From Linepithema humile (taxonomy: Eukaryota > Arthropoda > Insecta > Hymenoptera > Formicidae), in contig NC_090129.1 in the NCBI RefSeq assembly GCF_040581485.1, positions 33,466,764 through 33,530,763 of the forward strand: 64,000 nt of DNA. Reading direction: 5' to 3'. Below, piece after piece: positions 13,636-26,371 of this stretch. The position numbers and the translations under genes were made by a program. Within the stretch, counting starts at the first letter, position 1; each line of letters begins with the position of its first letter. The notes below the pieces were generated by a model. The model had not been told where the DNA came from and searched no databases. It worked only from the letters and a program-made list of their open reading frames with translations.

Positions 13636-13740
13636 CAGAGCCCAAGCTGGATTTTCGTGCTTAATTTATTAATATATTATAACAAATGTTTAGGTCAATC
13701 TAGACGTTTCGACCATCTGGTTGTGGTCATCTTCAGTAGT
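13636..13740 (-). mobile_element. Penelope-like retroelement end remnant with hammerhead-like core
   Basis: On the minus strand the sequence runs CTGAAGA, then a potential 5-bp stem GACCA/TGGTC around a short loop, then GAAAC followed by GTC, and continues into an A/T-rich tail. CUGANGA plus stem II plus GAAA plus a GUC cleavage site is the hammerhead ribozyme arrangement, and hammerhead motifs are known in the terminal repeats of Penelope-like elements. One extra T between CTGAAGA and the stem, and a near-zero stem III, make this degenerate or dimer-dependent. No reverse transcriptase frame is nearby, so it is at best a relic. Confidence 0.4.
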
Positions 13741-13938
13741 TAGTTATTATAAAATTCGGAACATATTAATAAACAATCGTTACTTATAAAACTAATTCGG
13801 ATATTACAATCTTCTTATATTCGTTACATTTAAAAATTGTTTAGAAGGACAACACATCTTGAAAGTCATGCCTCTTCTAATAACACCAATCTTAAGATCA
13901 TCAGGAAGGAAATCATGTTTTACATTAAACATACACGA

Positions 13939-14000
13939 TGTCCTTTTTATTTATTTTATTTATTTATTTTATTTATTTTATAATTTAATTTATTTATTTA
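13939..14000. repeat. ATTT-type microsatellite
   Basis: Low-complexity run of TTTA/TTTTA units. The open frame across it (65 aa of F, Y, L and I) is an artefact. Confidence 0.8.
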
Positions 14001-16790
14001 AACGCGCGCACAATGAAAAAATTATAATAGATTGCAATGCAGAGTTGAAGAATTAGGTAACGCGTGCGTGTGTATCGAAGTGTGTATATCGATTTCGTGC
14101 GAAAAGGGGTCAGCGCTGGTACTTTATGACACACAATACTAAATCAATTCGCGACCGCCGCTATACTTTCTTAAAGTTACGAGCGCGATGCACGATGTTG
14201 CAGAAAAGCGCAGCTGAAAGTGACGATCCCGTATCAATTTTTCAATCGATATTTTCCACATTTTTCTTCCTTCGATGTTTATTACTCATCAACATTGTTA
14301 TGTTACTACTTTTTGTACGAATAATTGAAAACAACTGCGTAAAATAATTCATTTTGTCGCGAGACACGTGGTTAGACGAACGAAACGAAAGAAGATTCAC
14401 AATAGTTTATACTCACATACATATAAATATATTTATATGTATTAGCGTTAGCGATTAAAACTTTTCACGGAAACTGAGTTTATAGTACAATGTAGCTACT
14501 TGAACTATCCGTTACCATAGATAGTAATTACGGAGTAAGATAAGACAAAAAATAAATCCTACGTAGTTTTTTTATGTACACGCTCGCGCTGTCTTTTACC
14601 ACTGTACGCCCTTTACGGTCTGTGCTAATCAGTCCGTAACCACTGCGTCCGTGTCTAATTCTCTGCGACTCTAGTCAAATGAACGCTTTACTTTGTATGT
14701 TTATGTACATATTTATTTCCTTCAAAGTCTTTCAAACGCAACACGAAAGTTACATTTAACTCTGTTATTCTTCCGTATAAAAATTATATATTCAACAATT
14801 TAAAACAAAGAGCAATTTCCGCATAATAAAAGCACAAAGTTAGCATTTTATATATTTAGAATGTCTTTTCACATTTCATCGCTATAATTCTTTCTTCACG
14901 CGTATTAGAAAGTCTAGAAATCTTTGGAAAAGAGTTAGACCTCTATCAATTATATCGAATTCGAAAACGGGGTGCTAACTTTACAGAAGTAGTAGATCAA
15001 ACGCGCACCTCTGTTCATCGAGATTGTCACGAAACTTTTCGGACGCAGATTTCGGCCATTTCGCTCGAACGGCGAAAAATTTCTCCGGCACAGAGAAGGA
15101 TATCCGGAATTTATGCCCCCCTCTCGCGTCAGGCGTTAGCGATTAATATCAGGACTCCGCTTTTCAGAAACGCATTTTGGCTGCGCCTCTCTAATGGCGC
15201 CACAAATCACTGCCGTAATGATCTCGATGTTAGAAGAAGTGCGATCATTGCCACTTGCATCCTTCCTCTCTACCTTCGTTTTGAACTCGACACGACCATC
15301 GAAGACGAATCACCCCATCAATTATCGATATTCAACTTAGATATTGTCTATACTAGAGCTGGGATTTAGTTACAACTTTCGATCGGTTTTTCCAGATAGA
15401 CACCTGCTGACTTTTCTATTTTTAGTAATGAAATATCAAACACGTAACGATGCTCTGAAATTATCATAATACGAGTCTAATGTAATCGAATTCTCTTTAG
15501 TGCTGCCTAAGATCTTGTTAGAACTCTTTTCTAAACAATTTTAATTTATTAATAAGTTTCGTGATATTTTTTACATATCGCACAGCCAAATTATTTTTAT
15601 GTGCTTTTGACGTCATGCTACCACCGCGTCACATTTTCATATAATTTAGTAACTAATCTAAGTAACGTTTTGCGCCTAAATTAAATATAAAGTAAAATTG
15701 TTTCTAATAACAGATTTATATTTTTGTTGTGTGCGCCATGCTGTGATCTACTAATTAATTGTAATTAATGAAGTAAATATCGAAAGGTAAATAAATATTA
15801 ATGAGATCGGTGGTAACTATACACGGTAATTAGTTCGGCGATGACGTCACTATTTTGGGGCAAGTATTGTTTACGGAACCTTCGGTGTAAACTTCAGCTC
15901 TTGTTGTAACTTTATACTGCGATGTTTAATTACTGTTTTGCTTTTCTTGTAAATTCTTCTATTTATTTTCTTTCATCTAATTAACTTTCTTCTTTATTTG
16001 GTGATAATTTAAGAATCAGTCGCTTCTCGCGTTAATGAGATATCAGATATTTCTAAAAGAAAAAAATAGTAACAAAATGTATAAAATGTATATAATATTC
16101 TGAAGTGGACGTTTTTTAAATTTAGATATTAAAATTGCTAAGTGCATAAGAAAGTTCTAGAGGGAGAATATTTTTCTCAGGATTCAGTCTTCGCGGATTT
16201 CTACTGCAAGACGATTCTCTCCACGAGGGACGGTAAAAGCAGACGGAAACGGATGTGATGGTGTGTGCATCGCGGGTGGTTTTCATTTTGCGAATTGAAT
16301 ATGATTTGCCATACGAATGAGCATGTAGGTTAGCGCTTTCCCGAAGTTTTATGTACCGGTGCATAAAGGTGAGATGAAGGTTGCAAGTTACTACCGTGAT
16401 TTCTGATCCTCTTTTGAGCATGATCTTTCGCTACAATCCTCTTTCTTTTCTCAAAAAATAACAACTTAATTTATTGTTTGTATCATAACAATAGCTATTT
16501 TTCTATATTTGGATATAAATTTCTTTCATTTTTATTTTGTAATTATTATTCTTTAAGATCGTAAAAATTATTAAAGCAATATAATGCATATATGACATAA
16601 AATATGAATTTTTGCTTTATGTACTCATATTATTATTTTTTCGATCTCATTTATCGCGGGCAAAAATCTCTTGTTGACATCTTTAAAATAACAGTTCTAT
16701 CTAAAATGAATAAATCAACTATCTCGTATTCTTTTCTATAATAATATTTCTGTTTAATTTACTTGATACTTCAATGAAACAAAATAGAAT
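14001..16790. other. Intergenic or intronic DNA
   Basis: No convincing exon. The stretch is moderately CpG-containing around 14,030-14,240 and 15,000-15,320. The 99-codon minus frame at 16122-16421 has no recognisable domain. Confidence 0.5.
15608..15849. promoter_or_regulatory. Pair of CRE palindromes (TGACGTCA)
   Basis: Perfect 8-bp CRE/ATF-type palindromes lie at 15608-15615 and 15842-15849. Two within 242 bp is more than expected by chance in AT-rich DNA (8-mer chance is well under one per window per site). CREB/ATF binding is known for this word; use as an enhancer here is inference. Confidence 0.35.
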
Positions 16791-16796
16791 ACTCAC

Positions 16797-17020
16797 GTCT
16801 TGCGGAACCGAAGGACTCGTACTTGTCACTCGTAGGCCGCCACGCGTAATCCTTCGACGAGAAAAATCGGAGAGACACTTTCAAAAGAGCACTAATAATC
16901 GACGCACTAATCGATTTCACTCGTACGAAACACCTAAAACTACTTTTGTCGGTCCTTTGCCGCAGTCATTCGATCTTCATCGTCTTTCGCGTTTCCGACG
17001 CCTGTCGGTTTAATTTCTGA
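16797..17020 (-). other. Possible minus-strand 5' leader exon
   Basis: On the minus strand a GC-richer segment ends in CGCAAGAC followed by GTGAGTATTC, a strong splice donor (donor hexamer at 16791-16796). The open frame on the opposite strand shows no domain. I interpret this as a possible non-coding first exon, or part of one, of a gene extending left. The 5' boundary is a guess. Confidence 0.3.
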
Positions 17021-17039
17021 TCATGTTCTCAGAAAAATG

Positions 17040-18900
17040 CTACATTTGGCGAGCTTTTCGAACAAAATTCGTTAGATTTATCCTCCTTCCATGAAGATCC
17101 ATCAATTTCCATCCCGTGAATCCCATAAATCTTTTAGCGATCATCCCGTTCCCACGAATCCTTCAATCTTCGCAGCATCCTCTCGTGGAAGATTTCCTTT
17201 CCTGAAGATGGAAAGTCCTCGTTGGTAAAAGGATCTTTTTTTTAAAATCGTAAAAAAAAATTGATAATTTTTGTCACTCTCAATTTACACATTACAATTC
17301 CTCTCGACGATATCTCTTAAATAAGGGCGATCTGTAATTTTCTTCGACCAGCAAATAAATCTTCGACAAAGCACATTTCCGTGAAGAACAAGCATCTGTT
17401 TTCTTCGACATACGGAGGACATTCTTCGAGCAAACAGAATTTAAAATTTTTTAACACAAAAAATTTGTGATTTTTTTTCAGTGCAATTCTTTCACTTTTT
17501 CTGGAGAGGAAAAGAATTTTACTCAAGCGATCGGAATTGACAACTGCTTTCGGTATCAATAGGATTCTCTTAGGTGTAAAGAGTATTTTTCAAATAATGA
17601 TTTCTTGTAATCCTCAGTTTTCTGAAGCATACAAGTGAAATTTTCCACAAATGACTATTATTCCATAACCCAAAGAAGAATCTTTCATTGATAAGGATCT
17701 GCGATTTTTTTTTCCAGTAAAATAATATTTATTATTTTTTAATGAGAAATTTAACTTATCAAATTCTTTGACAAGCGGAGAACACAACAAATTTACATCT
17801 TGCTTTTTTACAGAATACTTTCACTAATACTGCATCGATACAGATTCGGCTTTTTTTTAATGCACAAATTCACACTTTATTTTTTTTCAGCGATTAATCA
17901 TTCGACATTAAACATAGAGCCATGTTACTTCTTTCTGCGGGAGTTCTCTTTAATGAGAACCAATCACGTTGCACAAAATATTTCTTCGTCGAACGCACGT
18001 ACCACACATTTCCGCGCTGCGCTTCCCTCAACGTAGAAATCCATGTCTTCCTATGCTGCACGACATTCCTCTGTGTATTCATTAAATGCTCCGCATATGC
18101 AACTTTTACCTTCTAGCATTTTCTTTCTCTCGGCGTATAAATCCAGCCATTCCTCTCCGATCGCCCGAAATTCCGTCACAAATTTATCAATTTTCTAAAT
18201 CTACTTGCATACTATTTTCTCGCTCTTGAATGTTACGTTTATCCTTTTTAAGCAAACCAATTCAATTCACCTTTCATGATTTTTCCAAGTTTATCGAATC
18301 AAGTTTCCATTTTATAGATTTATCTCTGCTTTCCTTGAATAATATTTTTCAATAACTCCACTGATTTATTAAATCAGCCCAGATCGATTACTATCTCATC
18401 GTCATCTAATCTTAAATGACAAAACAACATTTTTCCAATTTCTTTACTTGACACACAGATCCACGCATCTCCTCTGCTCGCATGACATTCCGAGGACACG
18501 ATTAATCAATCGATCAATCTACGCTAATCCTTTTTTTTACACGATGCTCGTCAACGACTATATCGATCCACCAAGTCAATCCACGCACTGTTCTTCTGCT
18601 CTGTACACGTTTCTCCTCCCCCTTAGTGTATAAATTCGCGTCTCTTCTTTCTCTCCGCACGAAATGACTCGACGAATTCAAACACCGTCTCTTTCGCATT
18701 AACGTACAAATCCACGTCTCTTCATCTTACGCGATTTTCTCCGACAAGTACTGATCACTTGGCACACAGCTTTCTTCTCACTCAAAATCCGAGTCTCTGC
18801 TCCCTGCACAAATTTCATTAAGTTACGACTTTGTGCAGATTTTTCGGCCACGGGCAAAGTGGAGAACGTGTTCTGTTTTTTTTTCGACCTCGACACACGA
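17040..18900. repeat. Degenerate dispersed short repeats
   Basis: On the plus strand the phrase (G)TA(C/T)AAATCCACGTCTCTTC-like recurs with many changes near 18031, 18135, 18455, 18572, 18627, 18702 and 18780, often followed by a ...CGACATTCC or TTCTCCGAC-like word 15-30 bp on. Spacing is irregular (about 55-120 bp, plus a larger gap). It reads like a decayed minisatellite next to the GC-rich block. Support is by eye only. Confidence 0.3.
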
Positions 18901-20110
18901 ATTCACGGGTCTCCGGACGACGAGCGAAGGAGAAATTCAAGCGGAAGCGACGCGGTAACCCAGTTTCCAACGGGAGAGCCACTCCTCCCAACATGCAGCG
19001 CGTAAAAATGGCTTCGGTTCCGCGGCGTCGGGAACGTCGCGACGTCCCAGGATGTCCCAGGACTTTTTCTCGATGAGACGCTCGGATGCTGGCTGGATCC
19101 AGCTGATCCCTGTGCAGCAGCGTCACGACACCGATTCTTCTCCGGAAGTCGCTCGTATTCTCCGTTCGCCGAAACGCTCCCTCGCAATAACAAAACGGCG
19201 AAAAAGAAGGAAGAGGGGAGAATGAGAGGAGCGAAGAGATCACTCCAAAATAGAATGTCGTTCTCGACGAGTCGCACGGGCGTCCCGACGCCTTCGCGAG
19301 AGACACGGAATAACCTCCGCGCAGCCAAAATGGTGGACGACACTCTCGAGGGCCGAGTCGCGTTTCACTCCTCTCGGCTCGGTTTCCCACGATCCCACTC
19401 GACGAACGCCAGACCGCGGCGACGACGTCGTTGACCCGCACAAATTCACCCGGAAATATTGTCCGCACTGCGAGGAGACCGTTGGGTGCACTCGGTACGC
19501 CCCGAACAACACGCAAGCCTTTCGAAATGGACTTTCCGCACCGCTTCCGCCCCGCACGATTCCACTTCGATGTGCGCTATTATTCGCGCGCGACCGCGCG
19601 TTTGCACTTCCACGGCGACGCTAAGAGTCAAACGCGCACCTCCTGGCCGCCGTCGGTCGCCCTCAACGTCGTGGATGGACCCGTAGGGCTCGACAGCGTC
19701 GGCAGGATCCTCGCCGAAAGCATTCCAGGGAGGGTGGACCGCACACACCGCGCCACCTCGCGATCTCGCGGTGTATCCAACCCCTCGTCATGGCCGCCGG
19801 ACCAACCCCCGAGTCAATAATAGGGCCAGCGGACGTGGATCCCGTGGCCGCAGCACCCACGCGGTGTCACAGACAACGACGTCATTCTCTGGAGAATGCG
19901 CGAACACGAATATTGCAACTTGTACTTTGTTTAAAGAACACTAAACAGCCTCGAAATGTTCCCTCGCCTGCGTGCACTTTCGTTTCTTTTTTCCCCTTTT
20001 TTTTCGCGCGCGATCACAATGCGGTGCCAGCTTCTCCGAAGTGTTCGGGCGGCTGCGCGATTCGCACTGAGCGCACCCCCGCATGGGAACTAAGAGGGTG
20101 CGAGCGACGA
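18830..20110 (-). promoter_or_regulatory. CpG-rich promoter/leader block, likely minus strand
   Basis: This is the largest GC- and CpG-rich segment of the left half. Long frames are open on both strands and in several phases, which is the signature of GC-rich non-coding DNA. A minus-strand arthropod initiator TCAGTGCG occurs at 20070-20063 at the upstream edge. Together with the donor at 16791-16796 this suggests the promoter and 5' leader of a gene whose coding exons lie further left, perhaps outside the window. The direction is an inference. Confidence 0.35.
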
Positions 20111-22673
20111 ACAGGAGTGTGACTAGAAATTCCGTTGTCTGAAAGAAAAGCTTCGACAACACTCACATGCTCTCCCATTGTTTTGAGCTTAATTATTTGT
20201 GCTAACATAAAAAGGTTCTAATTACTTGCGAAAGAAAATGTGAATAATTTTGATTCTAATATATGCATATATTGCATATTCTTTTCATTCATTCTTTTTA
20301 AATATATTTCTTTTTTTTAATACTTATAAACTAAAAATTTTATACATTTATAACAATTCATAGAAATGTTCTCAAATTTTTGTGCGTAGAACAGAACACT
20401 TAATAATGAATACAAAATATATGATAAAAAGTTAAGCTTCTAAAACACATCTTTATATAGATAGTAATTAATAAACATTGTGTATGTAAAAATTATAAAT
20501 GTTTTCTATCTATGCTATGTTTTATATTTCTTTATTATTTGTAGTATGAGCTCAATGATATATGTGATTCTAGTGCATGAATTCTATCATTTTAATTCTA
20601 ATAAGTTTTTATTTTATATTAATCTTTTTTTACTTTTAATATATGTCAAAAAATGTGTATGTTTCTGAAACAAAGTTTAAATGAAAATTATTTCGCAATA
20701 TTTCCTTAGTAACATACGAGTTTTTAAATCAATACCAGACGAATTTGAAGAGAAAAAGCACATGTAAAATTAATGTTTTACATTATGCATATTGAAATTA
20801 ATATTTTACACAGTTTTAAAAGCCAATCATAAAATGTTATAAAATTTAAACTACGAAGGTAGTAAAGAAGACTTTCTATAACACCAATTTTCTATTTTAA
20901 TAAAATGATGAAAGTTAAGTATTTATATAGGCAAAATATATATGTATATTTAGAAAAAATAATATATATTTTTCTAGGATTAGATGTTTAGAATTTAAAT
21001 AAAACAGCTAATTTGTAATGGCAATTTAATCAAAAACTTCATCGAAAACTTAAGCAAAGCCTTAAATAATTTTGCAATAATCTAAATGAAATTTTTAAAG
21101 CTTTAAAGAAAAATGATAGCTGTATCCTGCAATGTAGTATAAAACGACAATTCACTTTTAAATACATCCCTATCGGAGACATGCGAAAGTCGCCGGAAAT
21201 ACGCGATGTCCGCAGCGAAATGATGCTTTAGAATAAAGGTGTCGCGCTGTTTTGACTATTTGGGCTTTTTGAGGCGGTGAGGATGAAGGAAGGACGAAAA
21301 GAAGAACGATAGGAATGAAAACGGGGGTTTGTGAACGAAAGCGCGTGAGAGAGGGTTATTTTGTCGGGGGGATATGAATAATCGGGGAGCGCATTCGTGC
21401 AAAAAAGTGGTTTGGGGAAATTACAACGCTCTTGATGATAAGGAAAGAAATGCAGTAATTAAGAAAGAAATATACAAAGTATGCAACACTAAAAAAATAA
21501 ACTACAATGAATTTAAAAGAATCGCATAGCTTCTGCAGTAAATAAAATATCACTGAAAATTTTTTTTAAACAACAAAAGTAAAAAGAATTTAATGTTTCC
21601 CACGCTCCAATATTAAAAATATTCTATTCAACAAAATGTAATATAAAATTATTTGATATTATTTGAACGTTAAAAATACCATTACATGTGCAATAAATTC
21701 GTTATTGTGTGCTTACCTTTTGTATATACATTTTAATATAAATAAAAAATAAATAAAAGGCAAAATAAAGTAAAATTCAATATAAAAAAAAAAAAAATAT
21801 TAACGCAAAAAGCTCTGACTCATTTTCCTCGACAAGAATATACCAGAAGAGGAGAAACGTATATGCGATATTTTCACGTCGAGGCAGTAAATCTGCAAAG
21901 GCTGCTGGAATTTCAATATTTTCATTAGCTAGAAGCACTCAGCATGTTTTTGCGATAAGAATACAATTGTCATTATTATCACTATGATTTCTAATCCATA
22001 TTTACACGTTGCTTGGTACTTTCCCAAAACCGATTTTAGCTGGAATCAGTGCTGGCTTTATATATCAGGAATCCCGTCTCTCTTCCGCAAAAAAGAAATA
22101 AATTATTAACAAAGATTATTAAATTACGTTAAAGTATTAACACATACACTGCTCTTTTTCCTCTTTTTCACTTTTTCCGTTTTCTTCTTTCCTTGTCGTT
22201 TTCTCTCTCTGTTTTTCTTTCTTTTTCTATTTTATTTTAATATATAAAATAGAAATAATTATAAAATATTTTATAAAAGTTTTTAAGTTTGCATTTTTTT
22301 AACTTTAAGTACTTGAAAATTTATATATATATATATATTTTTTGAAGTATTGAATTTTCAAATCTTAGAATTTTTAGAATTACAAATATTTAAAGTGCAA
22401 AACGTTTTACAATTTTAGTTGTTTTATTTTAGAGCTCGTGGATCTTAATGAGTTTGATACTTGAATACATACGGAGGTAGAACAACCCTGATGTAGTTTT
22501 TTATAGATTGCTACTGATGCACGTGGTTACGAGTGTACCATCAAATCACGCGGCATCATAAATAAATCACTTTCTTATCGAAATGTAAATGTATTCATCT
22601 CGTCTTCGTGTGTACGTAGAACATGTAAATGCTCTTCCTCGTCTGGAAACTGCCGGTCTCGAACCTGCAGGGG
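20111..22673. other. AT-rich intergenic DNA
   Basis: No gene, RNA gene or clear transposon seen. Low-complexity A/T runs occur around 21780-21800 and 22320-22340. Confidence 0.5.
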
Positions 22674-22678
22674 TCAGT
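22674..22678 (+). promoter_or_regulatory. Possible initiator for the sugar transporter
   Basis: TCAGT (in GGGTCAGTGCAG) matches the arthropod initiator and lies 58 bp before the transporter ATG, which would give a short leader. No TATA box sits 30 bp upstream. Confidence 0.35.
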
Positions 22679-22731
22679 GCAGCTCTATCAAGACGCGTAA
22701 TATGCACCTTACGTCCTGCACATTTTGAAAG

Positions 22732-25700
22732 ATGTCCTGCGCCAAGGATCCAGAAGTCCCTGACAAAAAAAAAATTACTATTTGGCCGCAATGGCTGGCT
22801 GCTCTCGCGAGTAAGTTTTTCTTATTATTAAATAAATTTAGTAAATTATTAAATAACTATAAATTAAATAATATTCTTAATTAACTTAATTAGCAAAATA
22901 TATATACAGTATAGATACGAAATCGTACAACCGAGAAATGTGTGTTCTGTCGTGCAAAAACAACTCATAGTGCAGAATAAAATTTTCTTATATCACGCTT
23001 GAAGAAAATAAATGTTGAAAATTTTATATCGAAGCTCGAGGAGAAAAAATTTAAACATGAATAATAATGTATTTATATTTTTTTAAGCCTGAATGATTTT
23101 CTACGATCTTGTATGTACGTTGTACTTCAAATATGTATTGACAATAGCTATTAAATACAAATTTTATTGTAATATTTCTAATTATTATTTTTAATTAAAA
23201 AGCGAAAAGAGCAGCATTTTTGAATTTTAAATCACGTTTTGTTCAACAGTTAGTCTACAAGCCATCGTTAGCGGTTTGGCAACCGGCTGGGCTTCGCCGT
23301 ATTTAGCGCAATTAACATTAGCAGAGGCAGACAGTCCCTTCAAGCTAACCGATACTGAAGCATCTTGGGTGGCATCCCTTTTGAATCTTGGACGTCTCGT
23401 CGGAGCGCTTCTCGGCGCTTTTTGTCAAGGTAAAAGTTCTTCGCCATCGCTTCTTATTGAAAGCGAGATTCATCGATCATAAGTTTAAAGCGACTTATCG
23501 AAATAAATCTCTTTAGCTCGATCAAAGTTGTCATTAGAGTGTTTTCTATTTTATTTTTATGTATATTAAGCATTTTTTTATCAATACATAATTCGTAAGT
23601 CATGAAGTATAATTTATATGCATATAATTACGAAATCTTTTTTGTACTCTTTCTTTTAAACATGATTTCAAGGCCATTTAGACCGAGACGGCTTGAATCC
23701 TCTTCCCATTGAAATTGAGCAACAATTCGTAACCTAAGAACAAGCCAGCCACGACTCAGCAATAATCGAAAATCGAAAGCAAGTCTTCGTGAAGTATTAT
23801 GAAACTCAAAATCCTTAGAGCCATCCTTGCAGTCAGCCTGAAGTACGCATATCCTTAAAATCCTGGATTATATAAATCCGTATATTCATATCTTTATGAT
23901 CTCACATAATTGTAATATTCCTGAAGTTTAATAATTGAGATTTATTTTTTTAAGCCGAAGGGTTTTACTGATATTCTTCAATTCTCTTCAATTTTCCAAT
24001 TATATGAAACATTTGTATCTCGATCCTTACCTAACTTTTCCTTCCTTTAACACATATAGTTTTCATATGGAAAATGATCTGTCAATGTAAAGTAAACGAA
24101 AATAAAAAAAGAAAACAACAAGTCTCTTGTCTATGAAGAATAAGTCGCAGTTCTGAGTTGTGGAGATCTTGTTCTCAGGATGACATGTCTCTAACAAGTG
24201 CCACGACACAATCCTTCAGAGTATGTCGGACGGAAGAGAGTGCTTCTGTTATCGGGCTTGCCGTTAGTCTCCAGCTGGGTCTTCATCATCTGTGCCACGT
24301 CGATCACGTGGCTTAACCTTTCAAGATTCTGCTCCGGAATCGGATCGGGTATTATGTGGCCCGCGATGTTCTTGTATCTCAGCGAGATTGCCGATCCTTC
24401 AATTCGTGGATCACTGGTAATACTAATGCTTTAGATAAATTTGCTAGTTTTCTTTTGTAAATCCAAAAATATAGAATTTTATTTAAACATTAAGAAAAAT
24501 TGGAGGAAAAATAGTATCCATTGCAAGCGGAAAATGAACTGTTTCTTGTTTTTGCCTAATTCAGATGTCAATTTCCGAATTTTGCGAAGTTTTTACTGCT
24601 TGATCACTTGAAATTTTTATTTTTACTCTTTTCAATTTATTTAAAACCTTATTTTAAATTTCTTATTGCAATTTTGCTTAAGCATTCTTATTTGACAATG
24701 CAGAAATTCGCCTATTTTTACAATAATATAGCGGAAGCTTGTCCATAGTAAGCTGAAATTTAATACGAGGTCACGTTTACAGATATCCACGAACATAAAT
24801 GCAGCGTCGGTGGGTATGTTCTTGGGCAATGCGATGGGTCCTTATCTGTCCATGGAGATGTACGGTTACGTGAGCCTCATACCGAATATCCTCTTCCTCG
24901 TGCTTTTCAGCTTGATACCCGAGTCGCCCTATCATTACGTCCTTCATGGCAATATCGACGAAGCTGAGGCATCTCTTAAGTGGTTCCGACGAGAGGCTGA
25001 CGTCAAGACCGAAATGCAGGAACTGCAGGATTTCGTCGATGGCGCCAGGACCGGTATCATGACAAAGCTCAAGAACTTCCTATTACCAGGTATATCGGAA
25101 GCGAAGTGAATTATTTGATTGCGCCTCAAAGATTTGAAGATGTTAATTCTTTTTTAAATATAAAATTTAACCAATAAAATATCTTAAAATTTAAACAAAT
25201 TTTTTAAAGCGTGAACATTATATTTACGACTGATTTTTCTCTGTTCCAGTGAATTTGAAGAAAGTTTTCACCATGTTCGGCTTAAACGTCTTTGTTTATG
25301 CAAGCGCATATAATACAATGAACTCTTACGCGGAGATTGTCGTCATCAAGTCAGGAGTGAGCATCACTCCATCATTCGTGGTGATGGCTCTGGGTTTGTC
25401 CAGCATTATCGCCGGTTCCACTGCTATTTTTGTGGTGGATAAATTCGGCCGGAAGAATTTGCTGATCGTTTCTATCATAGGTGTCACTGTTTCACTCACC
25501 GCTCTTGGCCTGCATTTTTATCTTCTTTCTATGAATTTTGATTCTGAAAAACTCACATGGTTGCCGATCACATCGCTGCTAAGCTTTGGCATATTTGTGT
25601 CCTACGGCTTAGTGCCGGTGCCCAGTGCTCTTCAGGGCGAGATGTTTCCGGCAGATCTTAAAAATCTAGCATCTCTTTGCATCGCTTCAGGCAATGCAAT

Positions 25701-25875
25701 GCTATCCTTCCTGTTCGCCAAGACTTTTCAGCCTTTTATCGATGTTGCCGGAGAAACTGTCGTCTTCTGGAGTTACGGACTCTTCGTCCTTGCAGCGGTG
25801 CCTTATGTTTGGTACTTGATCCCAGAAACAAAAGGCAAGAGTTTGTTAGAAATCCAACAATCTCTTAAACAATAA
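22732..25875 (+). CDS. Tret1: Facilitated trehalose/sugar transporter, Tret1-like (462 aa)
   Basis: Five exons: 22732-22810, 23250-23429, 24220-24416, 24783-25089, 25250-25875; all junctions GT-AG, phases agree, 1,389 nt. The ATG is preceded in frame by TGA six bases upstream, which fixes the start. It is an MFS sugar porter (SLC2-like, 12 membrane segments) that would move trehalose or a related sugar across the plasma membrane. Diagnostic words are EYVGRKR after segment 2, the PESPYHYVL motif after segment 6, VVDKFGRK between segments 8 and 9, GEMFP and the C-terminal PETKGKS. Length is typical for short Tret1-like proteins. These proteins form large insect families, so substrate and exact orthology are uncertain. 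The stop codon overlaps an AATAAA signal at 25871-25876. Confidence 0.93.
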
Positions 25876-26265
25876 AATGTAAGATTATTTAAATCAACTT
25901 TGATAAAAAACTAATTTAAAAAATACTTATAAGATAATCTGTTTGAAGTCTATAAAAAAAATCGGTAACTTAAACGAGTAGGTTTCGTAACGTACGTTTA
26001 TAAAATTAAAATCTTTGAATAATTTAGATTTTAGTCTTAAAGAATTTAGATATTTTAACTGAAAATTGAAATATTTATTAAACTAAAATGTCAGAATTTC
26101 TGTGATTGGGCGGTGGTTCATAATTTTACGTTTATGTGATAAAAACATACATTTATTTATCTTTATAGATCATTAATTAATAAAATATTATGTTTAGAAT
26201 AAAACATAATTGATGTATATATTTTAAACAATAAAAATGGAAGATTTAGAGACTAAGTACATACT
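25876..26265. other. 3' flank of the transporter
   Basis: AT-rich DNA with several further AATAAA/ATTAAA-like words. No gene. Confidence 0.5.
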
Positions 26266-26371
26266 TCCTAGCAAACATAGAATATTGCAGTAACATTGCG
26301 GCAATGTTGCAACATTACAGCAATATTGCAACATTGCCACAATGTTGCTGCAATGTTCTGTGTTTGCTGGA
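26266..26371. mobile_element. Palindromic MITE built of GCAACATT-type words
   Basis: The ends are TCCTAGCAAACATAGAA and its near complement TTCTGTGTTTGCTGGA, and the whole 106 bp is close to self-complementary. The interior repeats GCAATGTTGC / GCAACATTGC words about every 10 bp. It has no coding capacity and lies between the sugar transporter and SOD1. No clear target duplication. Confidence 0.75.

Noticed and set aside
18818..19820. Long frames (232, 146, 129 and 105 aa) on both strands
   Set aside because: They overlap in many phases across CpG-rich DNA, lack domains and are best explained as promoter/leader sequence.
22650..22690. tRNA-like T-loop (GGTTCGAGACC on the minus strand)
   Set aside because: T-stem is mismatched, and no anticodon arm, D arm or acceptor stem can be placed around it.
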